Source: Anthoceros angustus
Lineage: Eukaryota; Streptophyta; Anthocerotopsida; Anthocerotales; Anthocerotaceae
DNA: 64,000 nucleotides
Direction: 5' to 3'
Assembly (NCBI GenBank): GCA_010909165.1
Contig: VJWM01000197.1
Coordinates: forward strand, 1-64,000
Shown: positions 12,641 to 24,352 of the stretch, one piece after another
Layout: each line of letters opens with the position of its first letter
Position numbering within the stretch: the first letter of the stretch is position 1
Position numbers and translations under genes: made by a program
The notes under the pieces: generated by a model
Databases searched by the model: none
What the model was told of the DNA's origin: nothing
Seen by the model: only the letters and a program-made list of their open reading frames with translations

Positions 12641-13525
12641 GCTAAAGCTTCGCTCACGATTTGTCTTACTGCGTGTTTACGTGTTTCAACACTGGATTTT
12701 TGAGCATCTCGGGCTTCAAAGATAACCAGCTTGTAGTCCAAGTGTGCAACTTGCTCCTTCAGATCCCGTAAGTCAACGCTTCGTAGACAAGTGTCCATTA
12801 ATTTGTGTGCGCACTATCCCGTTATTTGCTTCGATGCGATTAATTATTGTGCCGACACTGTGTTTGTGGCGCTTGAGTTGTGATGAAACCACGGGGCTGC
12901 CTGCTTCCATCAAAAGCTCTTTGTACACGCACTGCAAATTTAGTGGATTTCTTGGAGGAAGAGTAAACACCGATTCGCTCTTGAGGATAGAGAAATTCCA
13001 CAATAGTATTAAATGCGCTCTCGGATCAGCAATTTGCATAGGTCTATTTTGGTTTTGTTGGCTCCATTGTAGGATGCCGAATGTAATCGAGAGCAATTGT
13101 GTGCCCATCGCCAATTCTTGACCTATTTTGCCTAGGATGATTACGAGTAGCGGTGTTGCGCCACTGGTGCGCATCTAAATTGGCCATGTGCCGTAAGGGA
13201 TTTGTGTTTTATAAGTGCGTAAATTGCATCTTATATTTCTTTGTATTTTTCTATATATAATTTTGCCCATTGGGCATGTTTAGTGTATGTTCATTGCAAT
13301 TGCTCAAGGGAGCAATTCAATGAATGCACGCTAGAATGGCTACCTAATGCAGCAAGAATTTGTATAGATTTTTAAAGAAAACAACACAAAATTCATTTCT
13401 TGATGTTTCTTTAAAAGTTCTTTTTCAAGAACATGTTATTATTCAAAACAATACCAAAACACATCTTTCTGCACATCTTCTAATGCAGAAAATTTGTGTG
13501 TGTGCATACTAGATGCATCTCCATC
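12641..13525. other. Copia leader between primer-binding site and gag
   Basis: About 0.9 kb lies between the primer-binding site and the recognisable gag motif. Minus-strand frames 13174-12773 and 12798-12586 are open but unrecognised. They may be a decayed gag N-terminus. Confidence 0.4.
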
Positions 13526-13543
13526 TATCCCCGCCCGATACCA
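13526..13543 (-). promoter_or_regulatory. Primer-binding site, initiator-Met tRNA type
   Basis: On the minus strand the bases next to the 5' LTR read TGGTATCGGGC. The first seven match the start of the TGGTATCAGAGC site that pairs with the 3' end of plant initiator methionine tRNA. The later bases have drifted. Confidence 0.7.
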
Positions 13544-13798
13544 TGAAGATTTTATGTGAATTGAATTAATAAAACACAATTACATTATTGATTGAATTGA
13601 AAGATCAAATAAAAGAGTAACTTGCTTATGCTTAAAACAACCTAATTAAGATACCAAGTGTTACGCCCACTGTAAGAGTCACAACCCTACGAAAGGGTAC
13701 TAGGTGACTAGACCTAGTTTACACATCAGATAAGTTAACTAAACTAAGGTAACCTAACCCTAGCATGAGTCAACACATAAACAATAATTATTCCTTCA
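13544..13798 (-). repeat. 5' LTR of the Copia element (right copy)
   Basis: This 255-bp repeat matches 7164-7415 almost base for base. In element orientation it is the 5' LTR and would carry the promoter. Confidence 0.93.
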
Positions 13799-13803
13799 GT
13801 GTT
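13799..13803. repeat. Target-site duplication GTGTT (right)
   Basis: Exact copy of 7159-7163, directly abutting the right LTR. Confidence 0.9.
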
Positions 13804-14130
13804 CTCATGTTATGTGCATCTGCTGCTTCTCTTAGTTCGCAATCACTTATGGACCCGTTCCATTGAGGCAATTGATGTCTTCAGTTTTCCTTGTTCCAAA
13901 GAAACAATGAAAAGGCGCCGGCCGGCCGATGCCCTCTCGCCGTTTTGATGTCTTTGTTGTGCGAATACGGTTTTTCTCAATACCTACTCGTTGGAACATG
14001 GTCGACCGTTCTTTAAAAAGAGCTAAAACGCATATTTCGGGACTGTGTGTAATGTGCTAAGAGGGTTTTCATTTCACGGAAGGGGGTTCGGATATTCACC
14101 CCCTTCACAAGATATCGTGTTCTAGAGATG

Positions 14131-14270
14131 CCATCACAGGGGGCGGCAGGGTATGAGCGTTGGGGATGCCGCTAGAAATGCCATCACAGGGGGTGTTAGG
14201 GTATGAGCGTTGGGGATGCCGCTAGAAATGCCATCACAGGGGGCGCTAGGGTGTGAGCGCCAAGATTAAT
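14131..14270. repeat. 50-bp tandem repeat, 2.8 copies
   Basis: CCATCACAGGGGG starts at 14131, 14181 and 14231, a strict 50-bp period, with a few substitutions between units. Each unit contains AGGGT(A/G)TGAGCG. Confidence 0.9.
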
Positions 14271-15190
14271 TCATATGTTGTCAAAGACGGTATCGTCACA
14301 GGGACCGCCGAGTGCTCGCTTTTTGTGGAGGTATGCTACCGGCGCTTGAATAGTACCATCGTTCATGCGCTTACACCGATTCTTAGATTGTCTAATTTTG
14401 TGGTCTAGTGAGTAATCCATAACTAGGGCCCGACATCATTGTCAAAAGGAAACTGGGCAAGTCATTGACATTTCAATTTTGATGAAGCTACTCCAAAATT
14501 TAGAAATGATCTCATGTGATTTGAGGGCATTTTAGTGAAAATACCTCCTACACACGGCGGTCATTTAGGAGTTAAGGAACTATGTGACCAATGAAATTTT
14601 ATTGAAGGAGAATTAAAAAGGTATTCAAGGGATAATGTGACCAATATGATGAATGTCTATTTAAAAGAGTCTATTTAAAAGTCTATTCCATTGAACTAGA
14701 AAAAAAAATTACTTTGGTTTGTGATACACTACAATATCCACCAAGTAATCTACAAGGGGCCAAGCAGTTGGGTAAGTACCTCATTGTGGGGAGCCCACTT
14801 CAGCCTTCGCAAAAAGAAAAAGGATAGTTAGTTGGGTAAGCACTCCATTATAGAGAGCCCACATGAGGCCAAGATCAGTTAGGGATATGCATCTAATTCT
14901 AATAATCAGCTTATTTTTGGGAGTTTCATTATTTAGAGAGTTTTTATGATCAAGTTATGGTCATGTTTCCTCTCACAAATTCCAGCGAATGTCAAATAAA
15001 TATGACAGGAGATTCCATTCCTGGTATATATAGTAACCACGTTATACGGGAAGACAATAAGCATGTCATCCTCAACCGTCTAGACTCGTCCGGACATGTT
15101 GCCTTTGCAACATGGGTGTGGAATCAAAAATCATTTTATCTTGTTCAACCCAATCTATAACAATATCATTAAAGATTTAGCATACTTTTT

Positions 15191-15240
15191 GAGTATGACG
15201 GTGTACCGTGAATTTTTTGAGAGTGACGGTATACCGTGAA
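15191..15240. repeat. Two short repeats built on ACGGTRTACCGT
   Basis: GAGTATGACGGTGTACCGTGAAT is followed after a T-run by a second copy with GACGGTATACCGTGAAT. The second core (15226-15237) is a perfect 12-bp palindrome and the first (15198-15209) has one mismatch. Confidence 0.8.
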
Positions 15241-16088
15241 TGCCCTCCGCAAAGCTCAGATCTCTTTTAAGAGCCTATGAACCTCTTAAAAACCTAAATT
15301 AGTAAAAACTTTTTTAATGAAACTTAGGCCATTCTAATAAAACTAGGATTCTCCTGAATCTTAGAGATCAAAATTAAAAAGGATAAATAAGAACTCCACT
15401 CGCCATTAATAATAAACTAAGAAAGCTGTCAGGGAAAAAATAGTTTATCACCAAGGGATGCTCATATTTTTAATATAAGCATGAAAAAAAAAATTGTGTA
15501 CACCTAGAGACAATAATTTACTAGTTTACAATGGCTTCAAACAATATACGAGAGCCACAAGCCCTATAGTAACTATTCATTTATTACATTTAAAAGCATT
15601 AAGCTTGAAGAGATGCAGATGATGAGTTGAGAAGAAAGGTAGGTGGGCATAACTTTCCATGTAATAACTATCCGCAATCTAGCTTGATGATAAGGGGCTT
15701 GAGAGAGATAGAATTACATACATGTTTGTATGTAGCTTTCTAACTACTTCCTGTAGTCTACCAAAGTAAGCTTGTGAAGAGCGTGACGTTGAAGTACTTA
15801 AGGAAAGTTGTATTTCTTGCTTTTTATCATAAAGAAATAACAATCCTTGCTAGATAATTGAATTCTATCGTAAAGAATAGTAAAACCCATACATATTAGT
15901 TAAATTAGATGATTTGTTTTTTTTATCTTGCAACAATAAATTGCTACGAATTGTAAATCTTATAGTATTGAATGCTATAAGAATACAATATATTTATCTG
16001 AAGATTGATAAAGAATTAATGTTCATTGCCATGCTGTCAGTTCAAGAACCCCCAAACCACCAAATTGTAATGATTGCAAGTCTTGGTA

Positions 16089-16208
16089 GAAAATCATTTC
16101 TTCAAGGGAAGTGTTGCCACGAAGGTGTGAAAATCGTTTCTTAGAAGGAAGTGTTGTTACGAAGGTGTGAAAATTATTTCTTCAAAGGAAGTATTACCGT
16201 GAAGGTAT
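16089..16208. repeat. 40-bp tandem repeat, 3 copies
   Basis: Three consecutive units begin GAAAAT and contain TTTCTT...GGAAGT and a GAAGGT end. The period is 40 bp with several substitutions per unit. Confidence 0.85.
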
Positions 16209-16918
16209 ATGTTAAAGGCTACATATTATATATATCATCTAGATGATATTTACAACATCAAGATGACATAACCCGGATGGAGATAGATCTATCCGCATCC
16301 TACCGTTTTCGCTTTCGGCTGTGCTTTCTCTGCGATCTTTATCCCAGCTATATCCATCCCCTTCTCCTTGGCCTATTCCACGTCGAGCTAGGTACAAGAC
16401 AAAACACTCTCACACCTACACTAATGCACCCGTGCAAAGCAAACCCTCAAGACATACCGGAAGCGGGCCAGAAGTTCAGAACCATCTTGCTTGTTGCCTG
16501 TTATGAACGGAACGCGAGACGGTGGGCGGGATTAGATTATGGCATTCTAATAATCCTGCAGTTTCACCGTTTCCTGATTACAACGGAAATCATCCTTGAA
16601 AACCTTAGCCAGCATGTCTGAGGTCAGCACCATCCCAGCCTCACATATTTGAACAACATGCTCTGCCAATGGGATGTGCGTCTGCAGCTCTGCAGCAGCT
16701 CCGGTCCGTCGTTACCCATGTGAGCGAAGAGCTCGGGAAGCCACCGTGGGGTGACCGAATTTTGTGCTGATTTTGCCCACTTTTTTGGAACGTGGGTCGC
16801 TGGTTGCTCCTCAAGGCGGTGGCCTGTTGTGTGTCTCTTCGCACAAACTGCAGCGCACCGCCGCTCGAGCCTTCCGCCCGCTACAGGTCCCGAGCTGCTG
16901 CTGCTGCTGTTGGCAGAC

Positions 16919-18706
16919 ATGGCCAACCGGATGGCACGAATTGCAGCACATGTATCTCCTTCTCCAGGAGTACGTCCGGCCAATTCTGTGTGCTTTCGGT
17001 TGTCGGACTGGGTGCTTGTTTTGCGTGCTGATTTTGGCTTGCCTGTTTCGCAGCAAAGCCCAATTCTGAGTATGGAGAGCTGTCGATCCAAAGGGGCTGC
17101 TCCTGGATACAAGGTTGCCATTCTGGGGGCAGCAGGAGGCATCGGTCAGCCGCTGTCGTTGCTGCTCAAAGTGAACCCGCTGGTATCGGTGCTACATCTC
17201 TATGATGTCATGAACACTCCTGGCGTCACGGCCGATCTGAGCCACATCAACACCTCCACAGTGGTGGGCATTCTTTCCTCTACTACATGAACCGTGCTCT
17301 GGGCAATCGCTCATCGGCATGCATTTTCGTGGGTCAGGTTCGGGGTTTTATCGGACAAGACCAGCTGGGCGCTGCTCTTGCGGACATGGACTTGGTAGTC
17401 ATTCCAGCTGGAATTCCAAGGAAGCCTGGCATGTCCAGGGATGACTTGTTCAAGATCAACGCTGGGATCGTGAAGACACTTTGCGAGGGTGTGGCAAAGT
17501 ACTGTCCAAGGGCTATCGTGAATATCATCAGCAACCCTGTGAACTCCACAGTCCCCATAGCTGCCGAGGTGTTCAAGAAGGCTGGAACTTACGACTCCCG
17601 GCGTCTCTTTGGTGTGACTACCTTGGATGTAGTCAGGGCTAATACTTTTGTGGTGGGTCGAAATTCGCTCGCCGGTTTCCCCGTTGCTGGCTTGCCTCTC
17701 CTGGGTTGCTCCTCTTATTTTGTCCTCTGTGCAACGTCTTCTATCATCAGGCAGAAGTCATTGGATTGGATCCTAAGGAAGTCGATGTGCCAGTGGTGGG
17801 TGGGCATGCTGGCATCACCATTCTCCCTCTTCTTTCCCAGGTGACTTACTCCGCTGCCATGGTTCCTTCATGTGCTCTCTATCTGCTTTTCTCCTAGCGA
17901 GTTGCGGGTTCCTGATCTGTCCTGTCGCTTACAGGTGAAGCCACCAGTTTCTTTCAGCCCGGAGGAGATTGCATTTTTAACAAACAGGATACAAAATGGT
18001 GGCACAGAAGTTGTTGAGGTTTCCTGTCTTCTGACACCCGTGGATTCCTGTCATTCGCTTGTAAAATTTTCCTTTCTATCATTTATGTGCGAACTAACCC
18101 TGTCGCATAAATTCTAGGCCAAGGCAGGAACAGGCTCGGCAACCCTGTCCATGGTAAGCAATCTACTTGACCGATCAACCCCTGGGTATGTCAGTGGAAT
18201 TAGCTGTGATGGGTCTGCACCTAAGATGGCTCTCATCACCTTGATTTGCAGGCATACGCAGCTGCAAAGTTTGCGGAATCGTGTCTTCGGGCCTTGCGTG
18301 GAGAGGCTGGGGTCGTCGAGTGTGCATTTGTCGATTCCAAGGTGGCTAGCTGTCCTGTTTCGTAAAACCAGAGACTATAATAAGCTGTGTCGCAGCTAAC
18401 CTGTAGGCCTTTGCTCGTGTGCTGTGCAGGTTACGGGTCTACCCTTCTTTGCATCGAAAGTAAAACTGGGTCGGAATGGTTTGGAGGAATTTTTGCCTCT
18501 AGGCCCTCTAACCGAATTCGAGAGGTACTTTTTTTCAACTCTCAATATCTGAAAACAAGACGCATTGTAGCCGCTAGACCGATGATCCTTGTCATGTGTC
18601 TGCGTATTGGCTTTACGGATGCAGAAATGCACTGGAGGGAGCGGATAAGGAATTGCGTGAGAGCATCCAGAAAGGTGTCAGCTTTGTTCACGGCTCTCCC
18701 AAATAG
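16919..18706 (+). CDS. Peroxisomal-type NAD malate dehydrogenase, nine exons
   Basis: Interconverts malate and oxaloacetate with NAD in peroxisomes/glyoxysomes, supporting beta-oxidation and photorespiration. Exons: 16919-16969, 17054-17263, 17338-17652, 17751-17840, 17935-18018, 18118-18153, 18252-18341, 18430-18524 and 18625-18706. All introns are GT-AG and 74-100 bp. The joined exons total 1053 nt, an exact open frame of 350 residues, close to the roughly 354 of plant glyoxysomal enzymes. Visible motifs are the Rossmann loop GAAGGIGQP at residues 42-50, substrate loop [10 protein letters not shown] at about 114-123, NPVNSTVPI, and GGHAG with catalytic His211. The start is chosen because residues 4-12 (RMARIAAHV) align with the PTS2 of glyoxysomal enzymes (R-x6-H-x form). 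The upstream frame is open to 16751, so a longer N-terminus cannot be excluded. Confidence 0.94.
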
Positions 18707-19404
18707 AGACAACTGTAGGACAACTGTTCATAGCGTATTAGGAATGAGGGAATCAGCTCTGCTAATCTACATCAAAAAGTGCTACTGTTACTGAAGATCT
18801 ACGATATGCTCGTGTCCCAACTCGGCCGCGGATGCTACCAAACCCGGCGAACAAGCCACGTTTTAGTTATAATCGCAGTTCTGTACATATCACGAAAAGG
18901 GTTAAGTGAGATTGTCCAGCAGTCCATACGCCACCGAATGTCCTACTAAAAAGCAACTACCACCTGCTCTGCAACTCAGACCCACGAGGCAACGACTCGT
19001 TTCCGCATGCATATTGCAGGATATTACAGAGGTCAAGCTACTCCTCCCAATCCCTAGAAACAACCAACTCCTAGTAATTCACGACAGCATAAACCAACAG
19101 AAGGACCGCCTGCATATATGCAAAACCGCTAGGCTGGGATACACTTTTGGCCCCACAAGTTTCCATGACCAAAACCCAAAACCCAACGTGGCGGCGCTAC
19201 CTTCCACCAAAACCTCGAGCTCCAAGAATTGATTGTGTGAATCTAATACAAAGTAGAAAGATTCCACACTCCAAAGAGATGAGCCTGACCAGGTGAGCTC
19301 CAGAGTAACCCAGTCCAGTAGACAGGTCTCCTGAGCAAGCTGCTAACCTTCACAATCAGCAACATCGTTGATCTCTCCTGCCTGGCTCTGCCAGAAGTAG
19401 ATAC
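18707..19404. other. Intergenic between convergent genes
   Basis: This holds the 3' untranslated regions of the malate dehydrogenase (+) and the E2 gene (-). No further gene is supported. Short open frames at 18906-19232 have no recognisable content. Confidence 0.6.
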
Positions 19405-20958
19405 TCACTCTGCTGTCCAGCTCTGCTCCACAATCTCACGTACCCTCCGGTTATATTCTCTCCGGTTTTCACTGTACATCCGGGCAGCTTCAGAGTTCGC
19501 AGGCGAGTTGGGGTTTGGATCACACAGAAGTGACTGCAGGAAAGACAGATGTCAGGATACCATTTGGCCCACTAAATTCAGCTCAAATTTGTCTTGCAAA
19601 GACATTCAAACAAAAGAGCAGCAAAAAGATGCAATTAAAAGTATCAGGTGGAAACAACTAACAGGACAAGGAGCTGCAGCAATGAACATCACACCATCAC
19701 ATATGCAAGACCGACCTGGATGGAGGTCAGTATAGCTGCAACATCATAAATCGGGCTCCACTGATTTTGCAAGATATCCAGACAAATGCTTCCATCTGCG
19801 TAGACTGTCCAACGGGTACACAGAGATTCAACATGTTTAGAATCAACATCATCCACATCGAAACAAGAAAAAGGCATAATGCAAAAGAACAGTCTTCAAC
19901 AACCAACGTAGTCATCAGAGAGCATCTCCCAAGATCATGTTAAGGAGGTGCTGACAAAACACTGGGTTGCATCGGTTGGACACATATACATCCAAACACA
20001 CCAGTTCCTCTAACAAAAACTCCCAGTCTAAAGCCACTTCCCAACATGATGCAACCGAGCATATAGCTACATCAACCAACATCAAAGTGGTGAAGGATCA
20101 CATTCCTCAGTCCTGCACTCTATGAACTGATGCCAAAGGCGTAAGCACGTACAGCCACAGGTTGTCCACACATAATCAACGAGAGATTGGACTGAATTCC
20201 GGGAACTCACTATTAGGGTGGAACATCTTGGAAACAAAGCGCACTGTGGGAGGCTTGTTAGGGTAGTCCTCTGTGAACTGCAACGTCAACTTAAACGTTC
20301 CTGCAAGTAAGCACCACCGCACACAGGAGTCGTCAGAAAAAAAGACAGCAGAGACGCGTAGAATGCCGAGGTCAGACAACAAAAGTTCCTTGACGATTAT
20401 CTCACACCACTCACCGCCATCCCAAGGAGTGTCATCAGGCCTGCAAAACCAAACCAACACAGGATAGCTCAGGAATGGAACCGAATGCGTCGCGGTAAGT
20501 GACCGGGACCAGTATACCAATCCCCCAGCATAAGAGCAACTCCAAAGAGCCATGGACAAACGCTGCTAAGACTTGCCATCGGCATAGACTTAACGGCCAC
20601 GTTCCACAAAACCACGTTGGATGGTCTATACGGAGCACTGCTGCGACATAACAACTACTCCGGCTGGCAGCGTGCACGGGACATAAGTGACTCGCACCCC
20701 CGCTCTCTCTCTCTCTTTCTTGCACACATCTCAGGACAAGAGCAGCTACGGTGCACGAATCTGACAAGCGATGCATGCGGGACAACCTCCTGCAGCCAAG
20801 CACGCAGGCGGCAACTACCAGCGGCGCACTCACCCGAAGATGACGGCATTCCAGAGCATGATGTTGTTATCCTGCGGTGCGCCACTGATGCCGGCCGGCG
20901 GATCATGCTGCAGCCGCTTGAAGTCCCGCATCAGACGCTTCCTCGACGGCGTCGACAT
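19405..20958 (-). CDS. UBC2: RAD6/UBC2-class ubiquitin-conjugating enzyme E2, five exons
   Basis: Accepts ubiquitin from E1 on a cysteine and, with RAD18- or BRE1-type E3 ligases, modifies PCNA or histone H2B. Exons in transcript order: 20958-20834, 20440-20415, 20300-20211, 19804-19716 and 19533-19405, with GT-AG introns. The joined frame is 459 nt, giving 152 residues, the length of Arabidopsis UBC1/2/3. It starts [17 protein letters not shown], carries [14 protein letters not shown] at about 59-72, the HPN motif at 78-80, catalytic Cys88 in GSICLDIL, and ends VEQSWTAE. The second exon is only 26 nt. Some plants have several near-identical copies, so the numeral in the symbol denotes class, not proven orthology. 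Confidence 0.95.
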
Positions 20959-22930
20959 GACCTCCTCCGCGCCTCGACTTCTCCCGGGGGACGGGCCCTG
21001 CTTATCTGCTGCTGCTGCGCTTTCCCTCCGCTAACCTACCGACGGCTGCGCTTCCCTTGGCCCGGCTGCGCAGAGACGAAGCGCAGAAACGTGAGCGGCC
21101 GGGCGGCGGCGGCTACGCCATGCTGATCCTGCAGGCCTGAGCGGCGGGAAGCAGGAGGCGGACGGAGAAGAAGTGACGAAGAAGAGGGCCAAGAGAAAGC
21201 ACGCGGTGCATGCTCGGTATGCTGCTTGCCCTGCCCTTCAGCGTCTGCTTGGGCCGTACGCACCCTCGCCTGCTGCGGCTGGAGATGACCGGCGAGAGGT
21301 CCACCAACAAATGCACAATTTCTCGCTCTCTAAATACATGAAGCTTTTTCATCCTTTCGCAAGGTTTAGGTAGAGAAAAACTGCGTTGCAGAGAAATTAC
21401 GGCAATTTTTTTACTAACGCCATCAACAATAATTTCCACACTCCAGGAGAAGATGAACAGGGACTGGCCAGCGTTAGTAGGTCTTCCAACAAAGGACGTA
21501 CCACCAAAGTATCCAGAAAGTCGGCCTGCTATCCCAACCGTATGGGGTTTTACTATTCTATAGTCTCTCTAGAAAGCAAAGAACAAAAGTGTAACTCTCA
21601 CTAGTTTCATACATGCATATATATTATATATTTAATATTATTTTACATCTATTATGGGTATTTTGTATGGAATACCGATCTGGTCACACGGGAGCATGTG
21701 TGTGACTTTCTTTTTTATCGGTGTACGTTACGGGAATATGCCATGGCATCTTTTAGATACTTGTATACAATACACATATAATACGTGCCACATCAGCTTC
21801 TGTACGTTCGTACGTGGGCAAAAAACTTTCTATCACACGTTCATAGGCCTGGTGTTCCCATTGTGTCATGCAGATGTTTTCTCTAGGGTTTCGGTCCCAT
21901 CAACACACATACATGTTAAACATGCGGGCAAGACATACATACACAAATTTTAGTTATATGGCTGCAGCACGGTTCCCATATGCTCAAGGCCTCGATCTCG
22001 CGGTCTCGCTTTCGCCTCGCTCTCGCTCTCGCATTTGTCTAGCGCCCTCGCTCTCGCATCTGTATGGCGCGACCATCGGTAGAATATGCATGCTCACAAT
22101 CGAGACAGATTCGGCAGCGGGATATGATGACATGGATATGCCATATAGTCCAGTAGGCCCTTTGAACTGTACGCTTGTGCACTGCAAGCTTTTTTGGGTG
22201 CAAGCATTGTATGTGTGCGACTGTTTTCATGGAAGCCCTTCTCTGGTCCTTCCGTACAAGCTTGTTTCGGTAGTTGGTGCTATGTGAACCGCACTCGTAG
22301 GCGCAGCCTAGGAACGTTAGCCTCAGAGTGCTAAACACCGCAATTTGCACCTAAAAGCAAACGCACTGCCGCCACAAACATGATGATGATCGCAACGCAA
22401 ACGCAATTGCATACGGTAAGCACAGCGCTAAGGCAACCGCTGACAACCCTAACAAATTGTGGATGCCGCGGTCGCGGACATGGCATATTGCGTGCCGCAA
22501 TGGCGCGGCAATGCAAATGACCTCAACACAACCCTAACCCCAAAAGAAGAAAAGTTTCTGTGTGTCATGGAATCATTTTGTGTATCATGGGGTAGGTTGA
22601 CCACATCGGGACCTTGGACCCCACCTACTCGGAGTTGAAATCGCACAGAAGGAAAACCACCGAAGGCAGATCCCAGCCTATTGCTGCAGCCCCTATGTCA
22701 TACATATTTTACGATCTTCTCACCAAGTCACGAAAGGTAAACTAATATCATTCTTAACTCGAGAGCATATCAATTTAGAACTCTTCTTAGTTTGCTCACT
22801 TAAAACTTAAGTAGAGTAGCTCTTTGCGGCCTTCGTGGCAGGTCTTTTGGCCTTCCTTGTTCTTCTGAGGGAGTTCCTTGTGGAAGTTTTGTCTTCGCAG
22901 CTTCAGGTCTTTTGGTCTTCCTCATTCTTC
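20959..22930. other. 5' region of the E2 gene and unassigned spacer
   Basis: The first few hundred bases (to about 21300) are GC-rich and purine/pyrimidine-skewed, a plausible 5' untranslated region and promoter of the minus-strand E2 gene. A CTCGCTCTCGC-type short repeat lies at about 21995-22062. The rest holds only short open frames without recognisable content. Confidence 0.45.
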
Positions 22931-22933
22931 ATA

Positions 22934-23080
22934 GGGGAAATTTCTTGTAGAGTTTTCATATTTGCCCATTTGAATTAAGCCGGGGGAAATTTCTTGTAGA
23001 GTTTTCATATTTGCCCATTTGAATTAAGCCGGGGGAAATTTCTTGTAGAGTTTTCATATTTGCCCATTTGAATAAAGCCG
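22934..23080. repeat. 49-bp tandem repeat, 3 copies
   Basis: GGGGAAATTTCTTGTAGAG starts at 22934, 22983 and 23032. Units are nearly identical, which points to recent expansion or homogenisation. Confidence 0.92.
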
Positions 23081-23132
23081 CCCTTGCAGGTTTGTCTTGT
23101 TATATCTTTCTTTGATGTGAACTTCATTCATG

Positions 23133-23282
23133 ATATATATATATTTTATATCTTATGGAGTTGAGATTGGACTAAAAGATTTTCTTAACTAGTTACTTTA
23201 AAAGGACTTAGTTCACAGGAATTATATATATTTTATATCTTCAGGAGTTGAGATTGGAATAAAGGATTTTCATAACTAGTTT
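23133..23282. repeat. Diverged direct duplication, about 90-bp spacing
   Basis: Both copies contain ATATATTTTATATCTT, then GGAGTTGAGATTGGA and an AAC(T)TAGTT end. They differ by several substitutions. Confidence 0.75.
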
Positions 23283-23367
23283 GACGTTTCCCTGCTGCCT
23301 ATTATATGATCATATGAAGGTCCTTTCATCTCCTTCTAGGTGCTTACAAATGTGTGGTATGATTACC

Positions 23368-23505
23368 AGTCTATTATTCACAGTCTCATTCCAAAGTATT
23401 CTAAAGGAGATGGGTTACATATAAAAAATAATCCAGTCTATTATTCACAGTCTTGTTCCAAAGTACCTATTCTAAGGGAGATGGGTTACATATCAAAAAT
23501 AGTAT
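23368..23505. repeat. Diverged direct duplication, about 70-bp spacing
   Basis: CCAGTCTATTATTCACAGTC occurs at about 23367 and 23431. Each copy is followed by TTCCAAAGTA and GGAGATGGGTTACATAT, with small indels between copies. Confidence 0.8.
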
Positions 23506-23649
23506 TATTAATTATTTATAAATTTATGCCATCCTTGCGATCAGACGTTCAATTTGCTAGCTCAACCTTCTGGAATTTTAGTGCTTTGATCGTTTTGTGA
23601 GACCTTCGTGCTTTCATCTTATTCTCGGAACGCAAAGACGCCCGGGATG

Positions 23650-23722
23650 GTTATGCACCACAATCCGCACGCCCACGGGTTTCGAACCCGTGATCGCGGC
23701 CGTACCACAACTCAGTGTGTCC
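23650..23722 (-). other. tRNA-like or SINE-like pol III B-box relic
   Basis: On the minus strand the bases read CACGGGTTCGAAACCCGTG, a perfect T-arm stem-loop with a GGTTCGAAACC B box. It is preceded about 25 bases upstream by a D-arm-like CTGAGTTGTGGTAC. No complete cloverleaf can be built, so I do not call a tRNA gene. Confidence 0.35.
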
Positions 23723-24352
23723 CGGCGCAGAGTTTACTGCCTTGGCCTTCCAACTGCCGCCCTTGGCTGTGAGAAAGTCACAGAAGATATTTTCCTGGTT
23801 GCAGGATTGCTGCAGCCTTACGTGGGCAGAGAGGGCCACAGTGCATGGCATAATCACTTGCTGGAATGTCTTCCCTAAGCCTGGCTGTGGGTGCCTTTGC
23901 AGCTGTGGGTGCCTTTGCAACGATGAGTGCAGCACAGTTCAGCCTGGTGTAGGGGCTGCATGCCATGGAGTTCCTCATCTGCGCACCACAGGAGAATACC
24001 TACAGCTGCAGAAGGAAGCGATGTGGCCAGGTTCGAACCAAGCAGGACATGTCTGGGTGGTTGTAGATACAGTAGTGTCGAGGAGCTGCTGTCCCCTTAG
24101 ACCTGTAACAGTGAAGTAGGAGAGGGCACTGCAATCGCAAAAAGTGGTGTCCGATGCACCTTTGGTAGGAAGTCAAGTTCTAGGCAATCGTTCAATTTTT
24201 GGCCCATGCAGCTTTTCGGGATTCATGACCAACCAGAGCTCCCCGAGCTGAGCAACTCGTTGGAGAAGCTCATGGCCATAGGGTGAGGGTCGGGATGGTC
24301 AAAGAGTGTGCCCGACCAAATTATGGCCCTCTCAGCTTTTCGGGATGCATGA

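Larger units (their letters stand above)
7164..13798 (-). mobile_element. Ty1/Copia LTR retrotransposon, full structure, mutated coding region
   Basis: Two direct repeats (7164-7415 and 13544-13798) begin TGAAG and end CTTCA, the TG...CA form of LTR ends. They are flanked by identical 5-bp copies of GTGTT. Read on the minus strand, the order is LTR, primer-binding site, gag, zinc knuckle, integrase, reverse transcriptase, RNase H, purine-rich tract, LTR. Integrase before reverse transcriptase is the defining Copia order. The two LTRs differ by only a handful of substitutions and small indels, so insertion is fairly recent on an evolutionary scale. The polyprotein is nevertheless broken by frameshifts and stops, so autonomous transposition is unlikely. 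Confidence 0.93.
13804..16918. other. AT-rich intergenic region upstream of malate dehydrogenase
   Basis: No gene is supported. The interval contains three short tandem arrays, annotated separately, and long A/T runs. The last few hundred bases before 16919 are less AT-rich and should include the promoter and 5' untranslated region of the malate dehydrogenase gene. I see no convincing TATA placement. Confidence 0.5.

Noticed and set aside
17264-17337. Stop codon after [11 protein letters not shown] in the malate dehydrogenase
   Set aside because: It lies in an intron. Splicing GT at 17264 to AG at 17337 restores the conserved VRGFIGQ sequence.
22934-23080. CRISPR-like array
   Set aside because: The units are contiguous 49-bp tandem repeats without unique spacers, and the genome is eukaryotic.
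23650-23722. Functional tRNA gene
   Set aside because: Only the T-arm is perfect. Acceptor and anticodon stems cannot be formed, so it is listed as a relic.
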